From: Candidatus Woesearchaeota archaeon
Lineage (GTDB): Archaea; Nanobdellota; Nanobdellia; Woesearchaeales; GCA-2687795
DNA: 40,706 bases
Reading direction: 5' to 3'
NCBI GenBank assembly: GCA_002687795.1
Contig: NZBG01000032.1
Coordinates: 1 to 40,706 of the forward strand
Part shown: positions 5,892 through 14,847 of the stretch, piece after piece
Position numbering within the stretch: the first letter of the stretch is position 1
Layout: each line of letters begins with the position of its first letter
Notes under the pieces: model-generated
What the model was told of the DNA's origin: nothing
The model's input: only the letters and a program-made list of their open reading frames with translations
Databases searched by the model: none
Made by a program: the position numbers and the translations under genes

Positions 5892-7967
5892 TTATATCCC
5901 GCCCATAATAGCCCCGGCAACAAGATTGAACAATACCATAACTATCAAAGATATTATGGAATACAAAACAACGCTTTTGGTCATATTGCTTCCTATCATA
6001 TACCTCTCGTTTAGCTTATCGCTTCCATTTTCTATGCCGTTTGTCAATATGCTCATTATATAGATTGTCTCGATTACATACAGGCCTACAATTATCTGAA
6101 AATGAAATGTTGTTACACCATCGCTAAACAATTCAGACAAGCCAGCCATACCCCCTGCAGCTGCTTCCCCTCCTCCAGTAGCTTTCTTTAACAAAGGCCC
6201 AAGGTTGCCTATTATTGATGTTATCATTGAGGTAATTCCAACAACAATCCCGGAGATAGCAGGGGCAAGGAATTTTATCTGTGATTTCATCGAGCTGATT
6301 ATTTCAGCCAGCAAGTCTTTTAGCCTTTCATTGACCTTATGAATCTCTTTAATATACCTTGCAACATTAGTCAATGCCTGGGCAGCAATCTTCGGCCCTT
6401 TTTTAATGCTCTCAATCAAAACCTTCATTGAGCTTTCTATTATGTTAGAAGGAAAATAAACCAATGCACCTGTTGTGGGGTTAAATATCGCATCCTTAAC
6501 GCCAAGGCCAAGCTTTCTTATATTTGTTGATACCATTGCAAAGAAATTTCCGGAAACGGTGCCTTCCATCGTATCAGACACTTTACTAAAGGCAATCTCA
6601 GCAGGCAATCCATCTCCAAGCCTGTTGCCTAACTGAAACAATGCAGAAGCAAATTCAGCCTCAAGTTTTTTGGTATTTTCTCTTACCTTGATAACATTCT
6701 TTGATCTGAGCTTGAAGTAAATCCCAATACTTAATCCAACACCTAATGTTACGAAAACGCTAAGCACAGACGCTCCCAACCCAAAAGGGCCTATTATCTT
6801 GCCAACCATAGAGCCTTCCGTTGCGCTGCTCTCCCTATATCCCAGAAAACAATACTGCCTGCCGCAGGAAGAGCCTTCAAGCTCCCTGCCAAAGCCAAAA
6901 TCAGGGAAACCCATGGCATGCAACAGTATGGGGCTAAGGCCTACAATAAGGAAAATCATTGCAATAAAAACACTCAGCCATAGAGGATTTATCTTAATCT
7001 CCACTCCGCCTAAATTAATCAGTATATTTCTGTATTTCCTTAATTCTGGATTAGTCTCTGCTATATCAGAATCTCCATAACCCGTTGGTCTCCTAGCTAA
7101 AATGCTCTTGCCTAAATAAAAGGTTCCAATAGGCAATAATACATTATACAATGTAGCAATATGATACCATCTGACCTCAGACATAAAACTAACTATTAAA
7201 GGAAGTATAACAAGGCCTAATATGGGCATTATTATACCCAGCATATGCAGCATGGTTATTGGACTTTTGAGGTTCTGTGCATAATGAAGCATCTTTTCAT
7301 AAGTCTCTTCAAGGATAACATCAAGTGATTTATCCAGCATTGTCAGCCTTCTTTCCTCTGAGCCTTCATATAAGGAAGATTCTATCAAATGAAAGCTCTC
7401 GATAAACTCCCTGTTCCATTTTCTCCATGTGTCCAAATAACTGTCTAATGATTCTTTTACTGACTCATATTTCTCAGTTTCAACATCCCATAAAACCTTT
7501 TTAAGGTCAAGGGACAATGGCGGGCTTAGATGCTCAGAAGCAAAATCAAGCGCAAGCTCAAGGTTCGAGGTATGCCTCATATAGGTAACCACATAGAATA
7601 TGCATAACACCATCTGGTTGCTTGCCTTCATCCTCCAGCTGTTAGCAATGAAATCAGGGAGGCTTTTTAGGGGGGCTATAAGCAAAGCACCTACTAAAAA
7701 CGAGATTAAAACAAAAAAGACTCCTCCAGTCAGAACAAAACTTATCAGGCTGCCAAACAGGATGATTAAAATCGGCGCAAGGAGCGAGAGTGATGTTGAT
7801 CCTGTAGGTGTTATATTAAGATGGCATATATTGATTGATTCCCAGAGCTCTTTTTCCCTTTTGGCGTCTGGCTTTATCTTAAGTATCTTCTCGCTGATAT
7901 TACAGAGCTTCTCATAGAAAGATAAATGAGTTGGGGTTATCTCCTGCTTAAACTGCTTATACTCCAT
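5892..7967 (-). CDS. FlaJ/TadC-like pilus platform protein with two T2SSF domains, 691 aa
   Basis: Large inner-membrane platform protein of the type IV pilus/archaellum/T2SS family. It has two T2SSF-like halves: membrane helices at about residues 60-100 with a cytoplasmic helical domain after them, helices at about 240-295 and 330-350, then helices around 390-415, a second cytoplasmic domain (about 430-560) and C-terminal helices at about 575-690. It follows the ATPase gene at 8120-10375 in the same direction, the usual ATPase-platform pair. The ATG at 7967 is the first ordinary start, but the frame stays open and coding-like for 37 more codons to an ATT at 8078 preceded by a perfect GAGGTGA, so the real protein may be about 728 aa. 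Confidence 0.85.
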   Translation of the reverse strand: MEYKQFKQEITPTHLSFYEKLCNISEKILKIKPDAKREKELWESINICHLNITPTGSTSLSLLAPILIILFGSLISFVLTGGVFFVLISFLVGALLIAPLKSLPDFIANSWRMKASNQMVLCIFYVVTYMRHTSNLELALDFASEHLSPPLSLDLKKVLWDVETEKYESVKESLDSYLDTWRKWNREFIESFHLIESSLYEGSEERRLTMLDKSLDVILEETYEKMLHYAQNLKSPITMLHMLGIIMPILGLVILPLIVSFMSEVRWYHIATLYNVLLPIGTFYLGKSILARRPTGYGDSDIAETNPELRKYRNILINLGGVEIKINPLWLSVFIAMIFLIVGLSPILLHAMGFPDFGFGRELEGSSCGRQYCFLGYRESSATEGSMVGKIIGPFGLGASVLSVFVTLGVGLSIGIYFKLRSKNVIKVRENTKKLEAEFASALFQLGNRLGDGLPAEIAFSKVSDTMEGTVSGNFFAMVSTNIRKLGLGVKDAIFNPTTGALVYFPSNIIESSMKVLIESIKKGPKIAAQALTNVARYIKEIHKVNERLKDLLAEIISSMKSQIKFLAPAISGIVVGITSMITSIIGNLGPLLKKATGGGEAAAGGMAGLSELFSDGVTTFHFQIIVGLYVIETIYIMSILTNGIENGSDKLNERYMIGSNMTKSVVLYSIISLIVMVLFNLVAGAIMGGI

Positions 7968-8084
7968 GGAGAAGATTACTTTAGATGTTTTTTCAACAGG
8001 AATATTAAGCTGAGTTTTAATCCTCTCTTTATATTTTCTAACTAATTCATTTATTTCCCTTTTTTCTGCAGCAGGAATGATATG

Positions 8085-8091
8085 TCACCTC
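8085..8091 (-). promoter_or_regulatory. Strong Shine-Dalgarno before an ATT codon
   Basis: GAGGTGA on the minus strand lies 6 nt before ATT (8078-8076), which opens an in-frame, charged 37-codon extension of the FlaJ-like gene (residues such as AAEKREINELVRKYKERIK). There is no ATG, GTG or TTG in the extension. The TGA inside this site is the in-frame stop bounding it. Confidence 0.45.
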
Positions 8092-8119
8092 TTTTCAAAC
8101 CAAAAATATTATCTTTCTT

Positions 8120-10375
8120 TTAACTTACCCCTTTCCTCTTAATAGCCCTCTTAACCCATTCATCCCATTCAAAGAATATCTTCTTGCTGTCCAGGTTGCC
8201 AACCTCTTCTTTCACTTTATCAGATATCCTATGGAACTCATCATTAGACTGTATAACAAAAGGGGCTTCCAGCAAGTCAAGGTTTTTTGAGTTGTTTGCA
8301 TAATCAACCAATGTTTGCTTGATCTTTGCCCTTAACTGGATATTGTCCCAGACAGCATCCCAGTTGCCAGCCCATTCCTTGACATTGCCTGCAATGGATT
8401 TCAGTATGTCTGACTCGCCGTTAATAAGGTCATCAGAAGGCTTAAGCTCATCAGATATTGAGTCATATTTCATCAAATCAACAAAGCCTTTCTCCAGCAT
8501 AGGGTCCTTTTCCCAGTGTTTCCTTACTTCTGTGATTTGGGTAACCCTTCTCCACCTATGCAACCCATCCGCGCTCTTGATAGGGTTAGCAACAACAATA
8601 ATATCGGTTGCCTTAAAGCTTGTTCTTGGCACACCAAGGTCATTGACAACCCTGTCAAAGACGCCATAAGGGCTGTCACCATGAATGGTCCCGGCAACAA
8701 CATTAGCAAGAGCACCAACCCTCATTGCTTCGTAAAGTGCCAAAGTCTCTGTCGATCTCACTTCTCCAACAATCAGGCATGAATCACCCATTCTCAATGT
8801 TGTCCTTATTCCTTCATCTGCAGGCACTTCTGCTGAGCCCTTTGTCATTGCAGCCGCAACCTTCATTGGTTGAACATTATAGCCAAGTTTTCTTAGGGCT
8901 ATCACTGGTAATTCGAGCGTATCCTCAATAGAAATTATCCTGTACTTCCTCATGATTTCTGTTAATACAGAGCCTAATAAAGATGTCTTTCCTGAACTTC
9001 TTGTTCCCGCTACCAACATTGTCCTGCTGCCATCAACCAGGAAGCTTATGATGCCTGCCCCAAGAGAATTGATCATCCTGTTATTGACGAATAAAGGCAA
9101 TGTCCATGGCTTGTCCCTATGCCTCCTAAACGCATAAGCAAGCCCTGAAGGATTTAAAGGACTCCCAACAACACAGATTCTTGAGCTTGCACCAGGGAGT
9201 ATTAGCTCTGTATCAAGGATAGGATTAGCCTCATCCAATGGCCTGCCACTGATCATCCTTAGCTTAGAAGCCCATGATTCTGCCTCTGTAACAGTCGGCA
9301 CTATATTGGTCTTGCAGTCATCATAATCCTGGTGTATAAGAAAGATAGGTATCTGCCCCATAGGAGAGTTGATTGTGATGTCCTGCACCTTTTCATCCTG
9401 CAGTAACAGCTCTATAAGCCCAAAGCCAACAGTATACCTAACCAGTACCTTTGTAAGCTCGTTTATCTCCTTTGTCCTTAGCCTCAGGTTTCTGTAGCTG
9501 GCAAGCTCTTCTATAAGGTCATGGCCAACATTAAAGAAGACCTCTCTCATCCTTTCAGGGTCAACAAACTCGCTCTTTTTCGGCTTATGCTCAGACATTA
9601 TCCTCCTTGCAGCATCAACCAGCTCATATTTCTGCTCAGAAAGCTTGAACTCTGGGGGAATCACATGGTAAAGGCTCTGGATCGTATCAGGCAGTTTAAA
9701 GATTGTAACCTCTGTATCTCCCACAAGATATGCATCTAACTCTTCACCATCCCTGGGATAAGAGGCCATCAGCCTTGTGAATATGAAATCAGGCTTTATT
9801 GCAGGGTTGAGGATCCTTCTGTATGCTGACCTGTCCCCTGGCTTATACCCGGCCAGATGAGACTTGGCAATTGTAACCAGCTTAGTCTTCTCAAGCAGCT
9901 TAATAATATATTCTAATAATGAAATATAAGATTTAATAGCTGATATTATCTTTGGGTTGGTTGCCTTTGTTAAATAGCTCTTTTCCCTTCTATGGATTCT
10001 TATAACCTCAACATAAGCCACTAAAGGGTCTTTTTTGAGCAGATTAAAAAGAATGTTCTGGATTTCTGCATATTTTGAAGGCTCAGTGATTGAATAATAA
10101 TTGATTATCTTTTGCTTTACAAGCTGGTTGTAAAGCCTTGCAATCTCAGTAAGCATAGCTGTCTGGGCAGAATCATACTCATAGTCCCTTTTCTGCACAT
10201 AAACGATCTTTGTAACATGGCCCACCTCAGCAAGAATATCGCATGTCTTTGACATTGTGGTGGGGTCATCCTCTAAAGAAGGGACCCTTGTATATTTCTC
10301 GCAGTCAACTCTAAGTATTACATCCTCCCCTTCCCTGAGCACATCATAAGAAAAGGCCTCTTTTTTTTTTGTCAA
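8120..10375 (-). CDS. VirB11/FlaI-type secretion ATPase, large form, 751 aa
   Basis: Hexameric type IV pilus/archaellum-class motor ATPase. Residues about 1-310 are an N-terminal region longer than in FlaI; the conserved core follows with the family block QDITINSPMGQIPIFLIHQD (331-350), Walker A GTRSSGKT (457-464), the Asp box around IEDTLELP and Walker B DSCLIVGE (531-538), then a His-containing segment GTIHGDSPY. Residues about 640-751 form an extra C-terminal helical region. It precedes the platform gene 5892-7967 in the same direction. The listed start is TTG 10375. An ATG at 10385 in another frame is separated from it by an A10 run; with nine A's it would read MPLFDKKKEAFSYDVL. Confidence 0.88.
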   Translation of the reverse strand: MTKKKEAFSYDVLREGEDVILRVDCEKYTRVPSLEDDPTTMSKTCDILAEVGHVTKIVYVQKRDYEYDSAQTAMLTEIARLYNQLVKQKIINYYSITEPSKYAEIQNILFNLLKKDPLVAYVEVIRIHRREKSYLTKATNPKIISAIKSYISLLEYIIKLLEKTKLVTIAKSHLAGYKPGDRSAYRRILNPAIKPDFIFTRLMASYPRDGEELDAYLVGDTEVTIFKLPDTIQSLYHVIPPEFKLSEQKYELVDAARRIMSEHKPKKSEFVDPERMREVFFNVGHDLIEELASYRNLRLRTKEINELTKVLVRYTVGFGLIELLLQDEKVQDITINSPMGQIPIFLIHQDYDDCKTNIVPTVTEAESWASKLRMISGRPLDEANPILDTELILPGASSRICVVGSPLNPSGLAYAFRRHRDKPWTLPLFVNNRMINSLGAGIISFLVDGSRTMLVAGTRSSGKTSLLGSVLTEIMRKYRIISIEDTLELPVIALRKLGYNVQPMKVAAAMTKGSAEVPADEGIRTTLRMGDSCLIVGEVRSTETLALYEAMRVGALANVVAGTIHGDSPYGVFDRVVNDLGVPRTSFKATDIIVVANPIKSADGLHRWRRVTQITEVRKHWEKDPMLEKGFVDLMKYDSISDELKPSDDLINGESDILKSIAGNVKEWAGNWDAVWDNIQLRAKIKQTLVDYANNSKNLDLLEAPFVIQSNDEFHRISDKVKEEVGNLDSKKIFFEWDEWVKRAIKRKGVS

Positions 10376-10426
10376 ACAAAGGCATTTTATGTTTAGTAAT
10401 CTATAATTGCACTAAGATTATAGCAA

Positions 10427-10434
10427 ATATAAAG
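10427..10434 (-). promoter_or_regulatory. TATA-like element for pilus locus 1
   Basis: CTTTATAT on the minus strand about 45-50 nt before the starts at 10385/10375; a second AT-rich element, AATTATAG, lies at about 10403-10410. The gap 10376-10516 is a divergent promoter region serving the ATPase on one side and the coiled-coil gene on the other. Confidence 0.35.
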
Positions 10435-10516
10435 GTTTTGATTTCTATAAGATATTTTATTACCATTCTAGGATACTCACATAAAATTAATAACCAATAG
10501 AGTTCTCTTTAGGTTT

Positions 10517-10975
10517 ATGCCATTAATCGGTTCTGATTCCCAATCCCAGCCAAAGCCTGAGCACAAAGGCCTGTTTGGCGGGAAAGAAAAACCTAAGCAA
10601 CTAGATAGCCATAAGGTTGACGAACAGCTAATCAATATGGATAACAGGCTCAGGGTGATAGAAGAAAGGACTTCTAACCTGCAGAGAAGGTATATGGTAA
10701 CTGAGCAGAATATGCTGAGCTCGAATAAGAAATTCAGCTCTGAGTTTAAGACAATCAACCTTGATATAAATGAGATTAAGAAGGAAATAAGCCAGATAAG
10801 GGTAAAGGTACTACAGATAATCGAAGAATTAAAGAAATGCGCAAGAAAAGAAGAAATCACAATGATAAAAAGGTATGTTGATATGTGGGAGCCAATCAAT
10901 TTTGTTACAAGAAAAGAGGTTGAGAAGATAATCGGGGAAATGCTGCAGGAAAAACTCCAGGAGAAGAAGCTATAA
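10517..10975 (+). CDS. Coiled-coil protein next to the pilus ATPase, 152 aa
   Basis: N-terminal about 45 residues are low complexity (MPLIGSDSQSQPKPEHKG), followed by a long coiled coil (about 48-118, VDEQLINMDNRLRVIEERTS onward) and a compact C-terminal segment RYVDMWEPINFVTRKEVEKI. No membrane segment. It is divergently transcribed from the ATPase across 141 bp. The layout resembles soluble FlaC/D/E-like accessory proteins of archaella, which are also coiled-coil proteins, but I cannot show homology. It overlaps the convergent B3/B4 gene by 6 bp. Confidence 0.7.
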   Translation: MPLIGSDSQSQPKPEHKGLFGGKEKPKQLDSHKVDEQLINMDNRLRVIEERTSNLQRRYMVTEQNMLSSNKKFSSEFKTINLDINEIKKEISQIRVKVLQIIEELKKCARKEEITMIKRYVDMWEPINFVTRKEVEKIIGEMLQEKLQEKKL

Positions 10976-11674
10976 ACTTGCTGTTCTGTTCTTTTTATTA
11001 AGTATAAAGGATTGTGTATCACCGCCGCAATATGTCTTTATTAAAGACTTTAGCTCTTCTAACACTTTTTCCAGCTCAGCCTTCTCCACAGACTGCAGGC
11101 CTTCGACATATATGACAGCGTTTTTTGTATTTTGGGTTACCCTTGTTTTATAGCATTCTTTCCAGTTCCATTTTCTGCATAATACCTCAACATCATCCAT
11201 GTATATTGCCTCGCCTTTATCAGGATTCTGCCTGGTGCTTTCATCAGCAGGGATAAAGTTCTCGCTGCCATCTGCAAAGGCTAGCTTAATATCCCCAATA
11301 ACCTCATCCATGTCATCCCCTCCTGTGGGAATAAGGTATTTTAATGAGAGATAGTTGTAAATGTCAACAAGTTTGCTCTTTCTTGGTATATCTTTTCCAT
11401 CAAGCACTGTTCTCATTAAGGCTTCTACAGAAGAATGATACTTATGCGGCTCTGAGCCAAATGCCAGGAAAGCGCTTCTCCATGGCGAAATCAGCTTATG
11501 TTTAGCTAATTTTTCAGGGATAAAATCAGTCTTAATCAACATCTCTACTTCTTTCAGCAATTTCTGTATATCTTTATTTTCGCCTTTATTATCTATTCCC
11601 CTAGCTATGAGAATTCCTATATTCAGTTTAGGGAATTTCCTGAATATCTCTTCTGTTACCTCAACTTTCTTCAT
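10970..11674 (-). CDS. B3/B4 tRNA-binding domain protein, 234 aa
   Basis: Stand-alone B3/B4 domain (COG3382), the module that in PheRS beta edits mischarged tRNA. Visible blocks are KLNIGILIARGIDN near the N-terminus, SPWRSAFLAFGSEPHKYHSS (about residues 80-100), DIYNYLSLKYLIPTGGDD and GEAIYMDDVEVLCRKWNWKE. Family members probably recognise or hydrolyse aminoacyl-tRNA or free amino-acid esters; the exact substrate is unknown. I chose ATG 11674 because the family usually begins near KVEVTEEIFRKFP; ATG 11704 would add 10 basic residues. The start lies inside the end of the small acidic gene, so translation is probably coupled. Confidence 0.8.
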   Translation of the reverse strand: MKKVEVTEEIFRKFPKLNIGILIARGIDNKGENKDIQKLLKEVEMLIKTDFIPEKLAKHKLISPWRSAFLAFGSEPHKYHSSVEALMRTVLDGKDIPRKSKLVDIYNYLSLKYLIPTGGDDMDEVIGDIKLAFADGSENFIPADESTRQNPDKGEAIYMDDVEVLCRKWNWKECYKTRVTQNTKNAVIYVEGLQSVEKAELEKVLEELKSLIKTYCGGDTQSFILNKKNRTASL

Positions 11675-11816
11675 CTTCCTCTTTTTCTTCCTCAGCGTCT
11701 TCATAGCCTTTCATAAAGGCTTCTTCACGAGGCGACATTTCGTCATCTTCCACTAAATCTTCTCTGGATTCCTCATCATATACTGACTCATCCTCTTCTT
11801 CATCTTCGATTGACAT
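11661..11816 (-). CDS. Small acidic protein, 51 aa
   Basis: ATG 11816 to TGA 11661 encodes a highly acidic peptide (MSIEDEEEDESVYDEESRED...SPREEAFMKGYEDAEEE). The central PREEAFMKGYEDA segment is the only part with ordinary composition and looks like a conserved motif flanked by Glu/Asp runs. A TTTTAAA element lies about 25-30 nt upstream. The gene overlaps the B3/B4 gene by 14 nt. Function unknown; acidic tails of this kind can bind RNA-binding or ribosomal proteins. The clean start, coding composition and coupling argue that it is real. Confidence 0.65.
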   Translation of the reverse strand: MSIEDEEEDESVYDEESREDLVEDDEMSPREEAFMKGYEDAEEEKEEDEES

Positions 11817-11900
11817 TTTAGATTAACAAGAAAAAGGGAGTTTAAAATAGTTTTCGTAAGGCTTTTAAATGAAGATTTTAATTAATAAAAAACATTACTT

Positions 11901-11922
11901 AAAAGTTTTTGCAAAAACTTTT
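11901..11922. terminator. Perfect 22-bp palindrome downstream of aEF-2
   Basis: AAAAGTTTTTGC then AAAAACTTTT forms a perfect hairpin flanked by T-runs on either strand, about 47 nt after the aEF-2 stop. It probably ends the ribosomal/aEF-2 transcript and insulates the small acidic gene's promoter. Confidence 0.45.
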
Positions 11923-11968
11923 TTAGCCTAAAAGAAGCAGGTAAAACATAATTTAATTATTATAATTC

Positions 11969-14155
11969 TTACTTTCCTTTTGCAACTCCGTCTTCTCCCA
12001 CACTTAACCCTTTTCTTTCCCTTATCTGACCTACTATCTTGGTTTGCAGGTCTTCAGGCAGTCTTTCAAACATCTGGTCAACTAGTGAAGAGCTTCCCCT
12101 GCCACCAGTTGCGCTTCTAAGCTCAGAGCTCCAGCCGAACATTTCTCCTACTGGCATCTTTGCTTTAATGATCACAATGCTTTCTTCCTGCTGCATATCA
12201 AGCAATTGCCCTCTTTTGTTGGCAATAAGCTTGGATATATCTCCCATATAATCGGCAGGAGCCTCTATTCTCAGCACCTGCAATGGCTCGTACAACATTG
12301 CTTTAGCATTAAGCATAGCAACTCTTATAGAATCCCTAACAGCAGGATAAACCTGGGCAGGCCCTCTATGGATAGCATCCTCATGAAGCTTCATATCCAT
12401 CAACATAACCTTTACCTTGATGCTTGGCTCTTTGGCCAAAGGTCCTGCGCCCATAACATCTTCAAACATGTCCATTACCATGTCAATAACCTCTCCGATA
12501 TGCACCTGGCCCCTTGTCATGTCGATAAGGATGTTGCCTTTATAGACATCTTTAATCTTCAGAGCAATCTTTGAGTCTATGCCAAGCTCAACAAATTTGT
12601 CCCTTAGCTCCATATCCTTCTTTTTGATTCTCATCTCAGGCACAGCGCCTTCTTTAATGCCTTTTACAACAGAATCCTCCAAAGGCTCAACAACAAAATA
12701 GAACTTGTTATGCTTGTTAGGGGATTTTCCTTCCACTTCTCCTGACTTCTTTGTTATTGTCTCCCTGTAAACAACGATTGGCGGTGATGTCTTTATTTCA
12801 ACATTCTTTTCTGTCTTTATCCTGTTCTCTATAACCTCTAAATGAAGCTCTCCCATGCCATGCATAAGATGCTCTCCTGTTTCCTCATTGATTTCAATCT
12901 GGACAGTAGGATCTTCCTTAGATACCTGCCTTAATACTTCTATCAGCTTTGGCAAGTCAGCCGGGTTCTTTGCCTCAATAGCCTTTGTAACAACAGGATC
13001 AAAAATATGAGTGATTTTCTCAAAAGGCTCTGTTGGAGAGGATGTTATTGTTTCGCCAGGGTATGATTTTATGCCGGCAACACCGATTATATTTCCAGCG
13101 GGCACATTACTAATAATTTCCCTTTTTGCCCCATTATAAATAAAAACCTGCTGAATCTTTGAGTTTTGCTTCATTCTGTTAAGATATATGTCCATGCCTT
13201 TTTTCATTGAGCCTGAGAACAGTCTTCCTGCCGATATTTCCCCTGCTTGGGGATCAACAACTATCTTTGTGATAACAAAGAATAAAGGACCGTCTGCATT
13301 GCATTTTATTAATGATTTGCCTTCATCGCTTTCAAGCTCGCCATGCCATATTTTAGGGATTCTGTATGTTTGAGCAGCCATAGGATTCGGCAGGTGCTTG
13401 ATAACCATGTTCAGAACAACTTCATGCAAAGGCGCCTTGTCAGCCAGCTCTTTGTAATTTTCCCCTCCATGGTAATGGTCTATAACATCCTTGAAAGTTA
13501 TGTTCTTCTGCTGCATATAAGGAATAGAAAGCGCCCAGTTATGGAAAGCTGAGCCAAAAGCAACGCTCCCATCCTGCACATTGACCTGCCATTTATCTCC
13601 GTATCCTTCAGGCGCAATCTGCTTAATCAGCTTGTTTACCTGAGTAATTATCTTTATGAAACGCTCCTGCATCTGTTCAGGCGTCAGCTTGATCTCTTTG
13701 ATAAGCCTGTCAACCTTGTTGATGAACAGCACTGGCTTGACCAGTTCCCTTAATGCCTGCCTTAACACTGTCTCTGTCTGGGGCATCACGCTTTCAACAG
13801 CATCAACCAGGACAACAGCTCCATCTGTTGCTCTCATTGCCCTTGTAACATCACCACCAAAGTCTACATGCCCAGGGGTGTCCAGTAAGTTGATTAAGAA
13901 TTCCTTTTCTTCAAAATTATGAACCATAGATACAGCAGCTGTGTCAATTGTTATGCCTCTTTCCTGCTCATCCTCATGGAAGTCCATCTTTAAGGCTCTG
14001 CCTGAATCTTCTTTGCTCATCATGCCGCAGCCTGCCAGGAGGTTGTCTGAGAAGGTTGTCTTGCCATGGTCAATATGGGCGCAGATAGCGATATTTCTAA
14101 TATTATCTGGCTTCTTCATTATTTCCGTAACCCTGTCAACCATCTTCTCTGCCAT
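11969..14155 (-). CDS. fusA: Translation elongation factor aEF-2
   Basis: GTPase driving translocation on the ribosome, 728 aa, full length for archaeal EF-2. The G domain shows the P-loop AHIDHGKTTFSDNL (G1), RGITIDTAA (G2), DTPGH (G3) and NKVD (G4). Domains II-V follow. The diphthamide-site motif AIHRGPAQV is present with His at residue 596, so the diphthamide pathway is probably used. It is the last gene of a run with rpl7ae, rps28e, rpl24e and ndk; the gap to ndk is only 30 nt with no obvious promoter, so co-transcription is likely. Confidence 0.96.
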   Translation of the reverse strand: MAEKMVDRVTEIMKKPDNIRNIAICAHIDHGKTTFSDNLLAGCGMMSKEDSGRALKMDFHEDEQERGITIDTAAVSMVHNFEEKEFLINLLDTPGHVDFGGDVTRAMRATDGAVVLVDAVESVMPQTETVLRQALRELVKPVLFINKVDRLIKEIKLTPEQMQERFIKIITQVNKLIKQIAPEGYGDKWQVNVQDGSVAFGSAFHNWALSIPYMQQKNITFKDVIDHYHGGENYKELADKAPLHEVVLNMVIKHLPNPMAAQTYRIPKIWHGELESDEGKSLIKCNADGPLFFVITKIVVDPQAGEISAGRLFSGSMKKGMDIYLNRMKQNSKIQQVFIYNGAKREIISNVPAGNIIGVAGIKSYPGETITSSPTEPFEKITHIFDPVVTKAIEAKNPADLPKLIEVLRQVSKEDPTVQIEINEETGEHLMHGMGELHLEVIENRIKTEKNVEIKTSPPIVVYRETITKKSGEVEGKSPNKHNKFYFVVEPLEDSVVKGIKEGAVPEMRIKKKDMELRDKFVELGIDSKIALKIKDVYKGNILIDMTRGQVHIGEVIDMVMDMFEDVMGAGPLAKEPSIKVKVMLMDMKLHEDAIHRGPAQVYPAVRDSIRVAMLNAKAMLYEPLQVLRIEAPADYMGDISKLIANKRGQLLDMQQEESIVIIKAKMPVGEMFGWSSELRSATGGRGSSSLVDQMFERLPEDLQTKIVGQIRERKGLSVGEDGVAKGK

Positions 14156-14185
14156 TGTTTTTGCCTCTTAGTTAGTTTAGAATAA

Positions 14186-14668
14186 TTATTTCAAGATATG
14201 AACATCATGTACTGAGGAATACGAATGAATCTCCTCTTTCCCGAACCATAGCTTGATCTCCTTTTCCGCATCCTTTTCATTTGCAGATGCATGTATCAGG
14301 TTTTTGATGCCTATTCCTTTTTTATCAGCATAATCATAGCTTATATGCGCATAATCTCCTCTTATTGTGCCGGGAGGAGCACTTTTTGGGTCTGTGGATC
14401 CTGCCATTTTCCTTACAAGGGATATTGCTTCAACGCCTTCAAGCACCATTGCAACAACAGGCCCCATTGTTATCAGGGACTCAAGACCTGAATAAAATTT
14501 CTTGTCAACATGCTCTGCATAATGCTTCTTTGCAAACTTCTTATCAACCCAAACCATCTTCATGGCAGCTATCTTAAGGCCTGCCTTTTCAAACCTCTGG
14601 GTTATCTCCCCAACAAGGCCTCTTTGGACACCGTCAGGTTTTATTAACACTAATGTTTTTTCAATCAT
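14186..14668 (-). CDS. ndk: Nucleoside diphosphate kinase
   Basis: Transfers the gamma phosphate between NTPs and NDPs through a phospho-His. The start MIEKTLVLIKPDGVQRGLVG is the family signature; the catalytic His is residue 126 in NLIHAS. Length 160 aa is slightly above the usual 140-155. It overlaps the end of rpl24e by 8 nt. The order rpl7ae-rps28e-rpl24e-ndk is a classic archaeal operon. Confidence 0.96.
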   Translation of the reverse strand: MIEKTLVLIKPDGVQRGLVGEITQRFEKAGLKIAAMKMVWVDKKFAKKHYAEHVDKKFYSGLESLITMGPVVAMVLEGVEAISLVRKMAGSTDPKSAPPGTIRGDYAHISYDYADKKGIGIKNLIHASANEKDAEKEIKLWFGKEEIHSYSSVHDVHILK

Positions 14669-14846
14669 TTTTATTTACCTCTTTTTCGCTTCTTGCCCAC
14701 TTTAGTTTTGCAGGCTTTCTTTTTAATTTTAACCTGTTCTTCTCGCATTTAGATGAGCAAAAATATTCTTGTTTGCCTGTGGCATATACAAACATCTTGC
14801 CTGTGCCTTTTTCAATATTTCCGCCGCAAAACGAGCATTTTGCCAT
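14661..14846 (-). CDS. rpl24e: 50S ribosomal protein L24e
   Basis: 61 aa, complete. Zinc-ribbon Cys pairs CSFC (residues 4-7) and CSSKC (about 30-34), with the family segment GKMFVYATGKQEYFCSSKC. Binds 23S rRNA on the large subunit. One nucleotide separates it from rps28e, and it overlaps ndk. Confidence 0.95.
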   Translation of the reverse strand: MAKCSFCGGNIEKGTGKMFVYATGKQEYFCSSKCEKNRLKLKRKPAKLKWARSEKEVNKND

Positions 14847-14847
14847 T

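Noticed and set aside
10477..11022. 181-codon minus-strand open frame
   Set aside because: Ser/Ile/Phe-rich shadow of the coiled-coil gene; overlaps the B3/B4 stop and has no motif.
12206..12574. 122-codon + frame inside aEF-2
   Set aside because: His-rich antisense shadow of a conserved gene.
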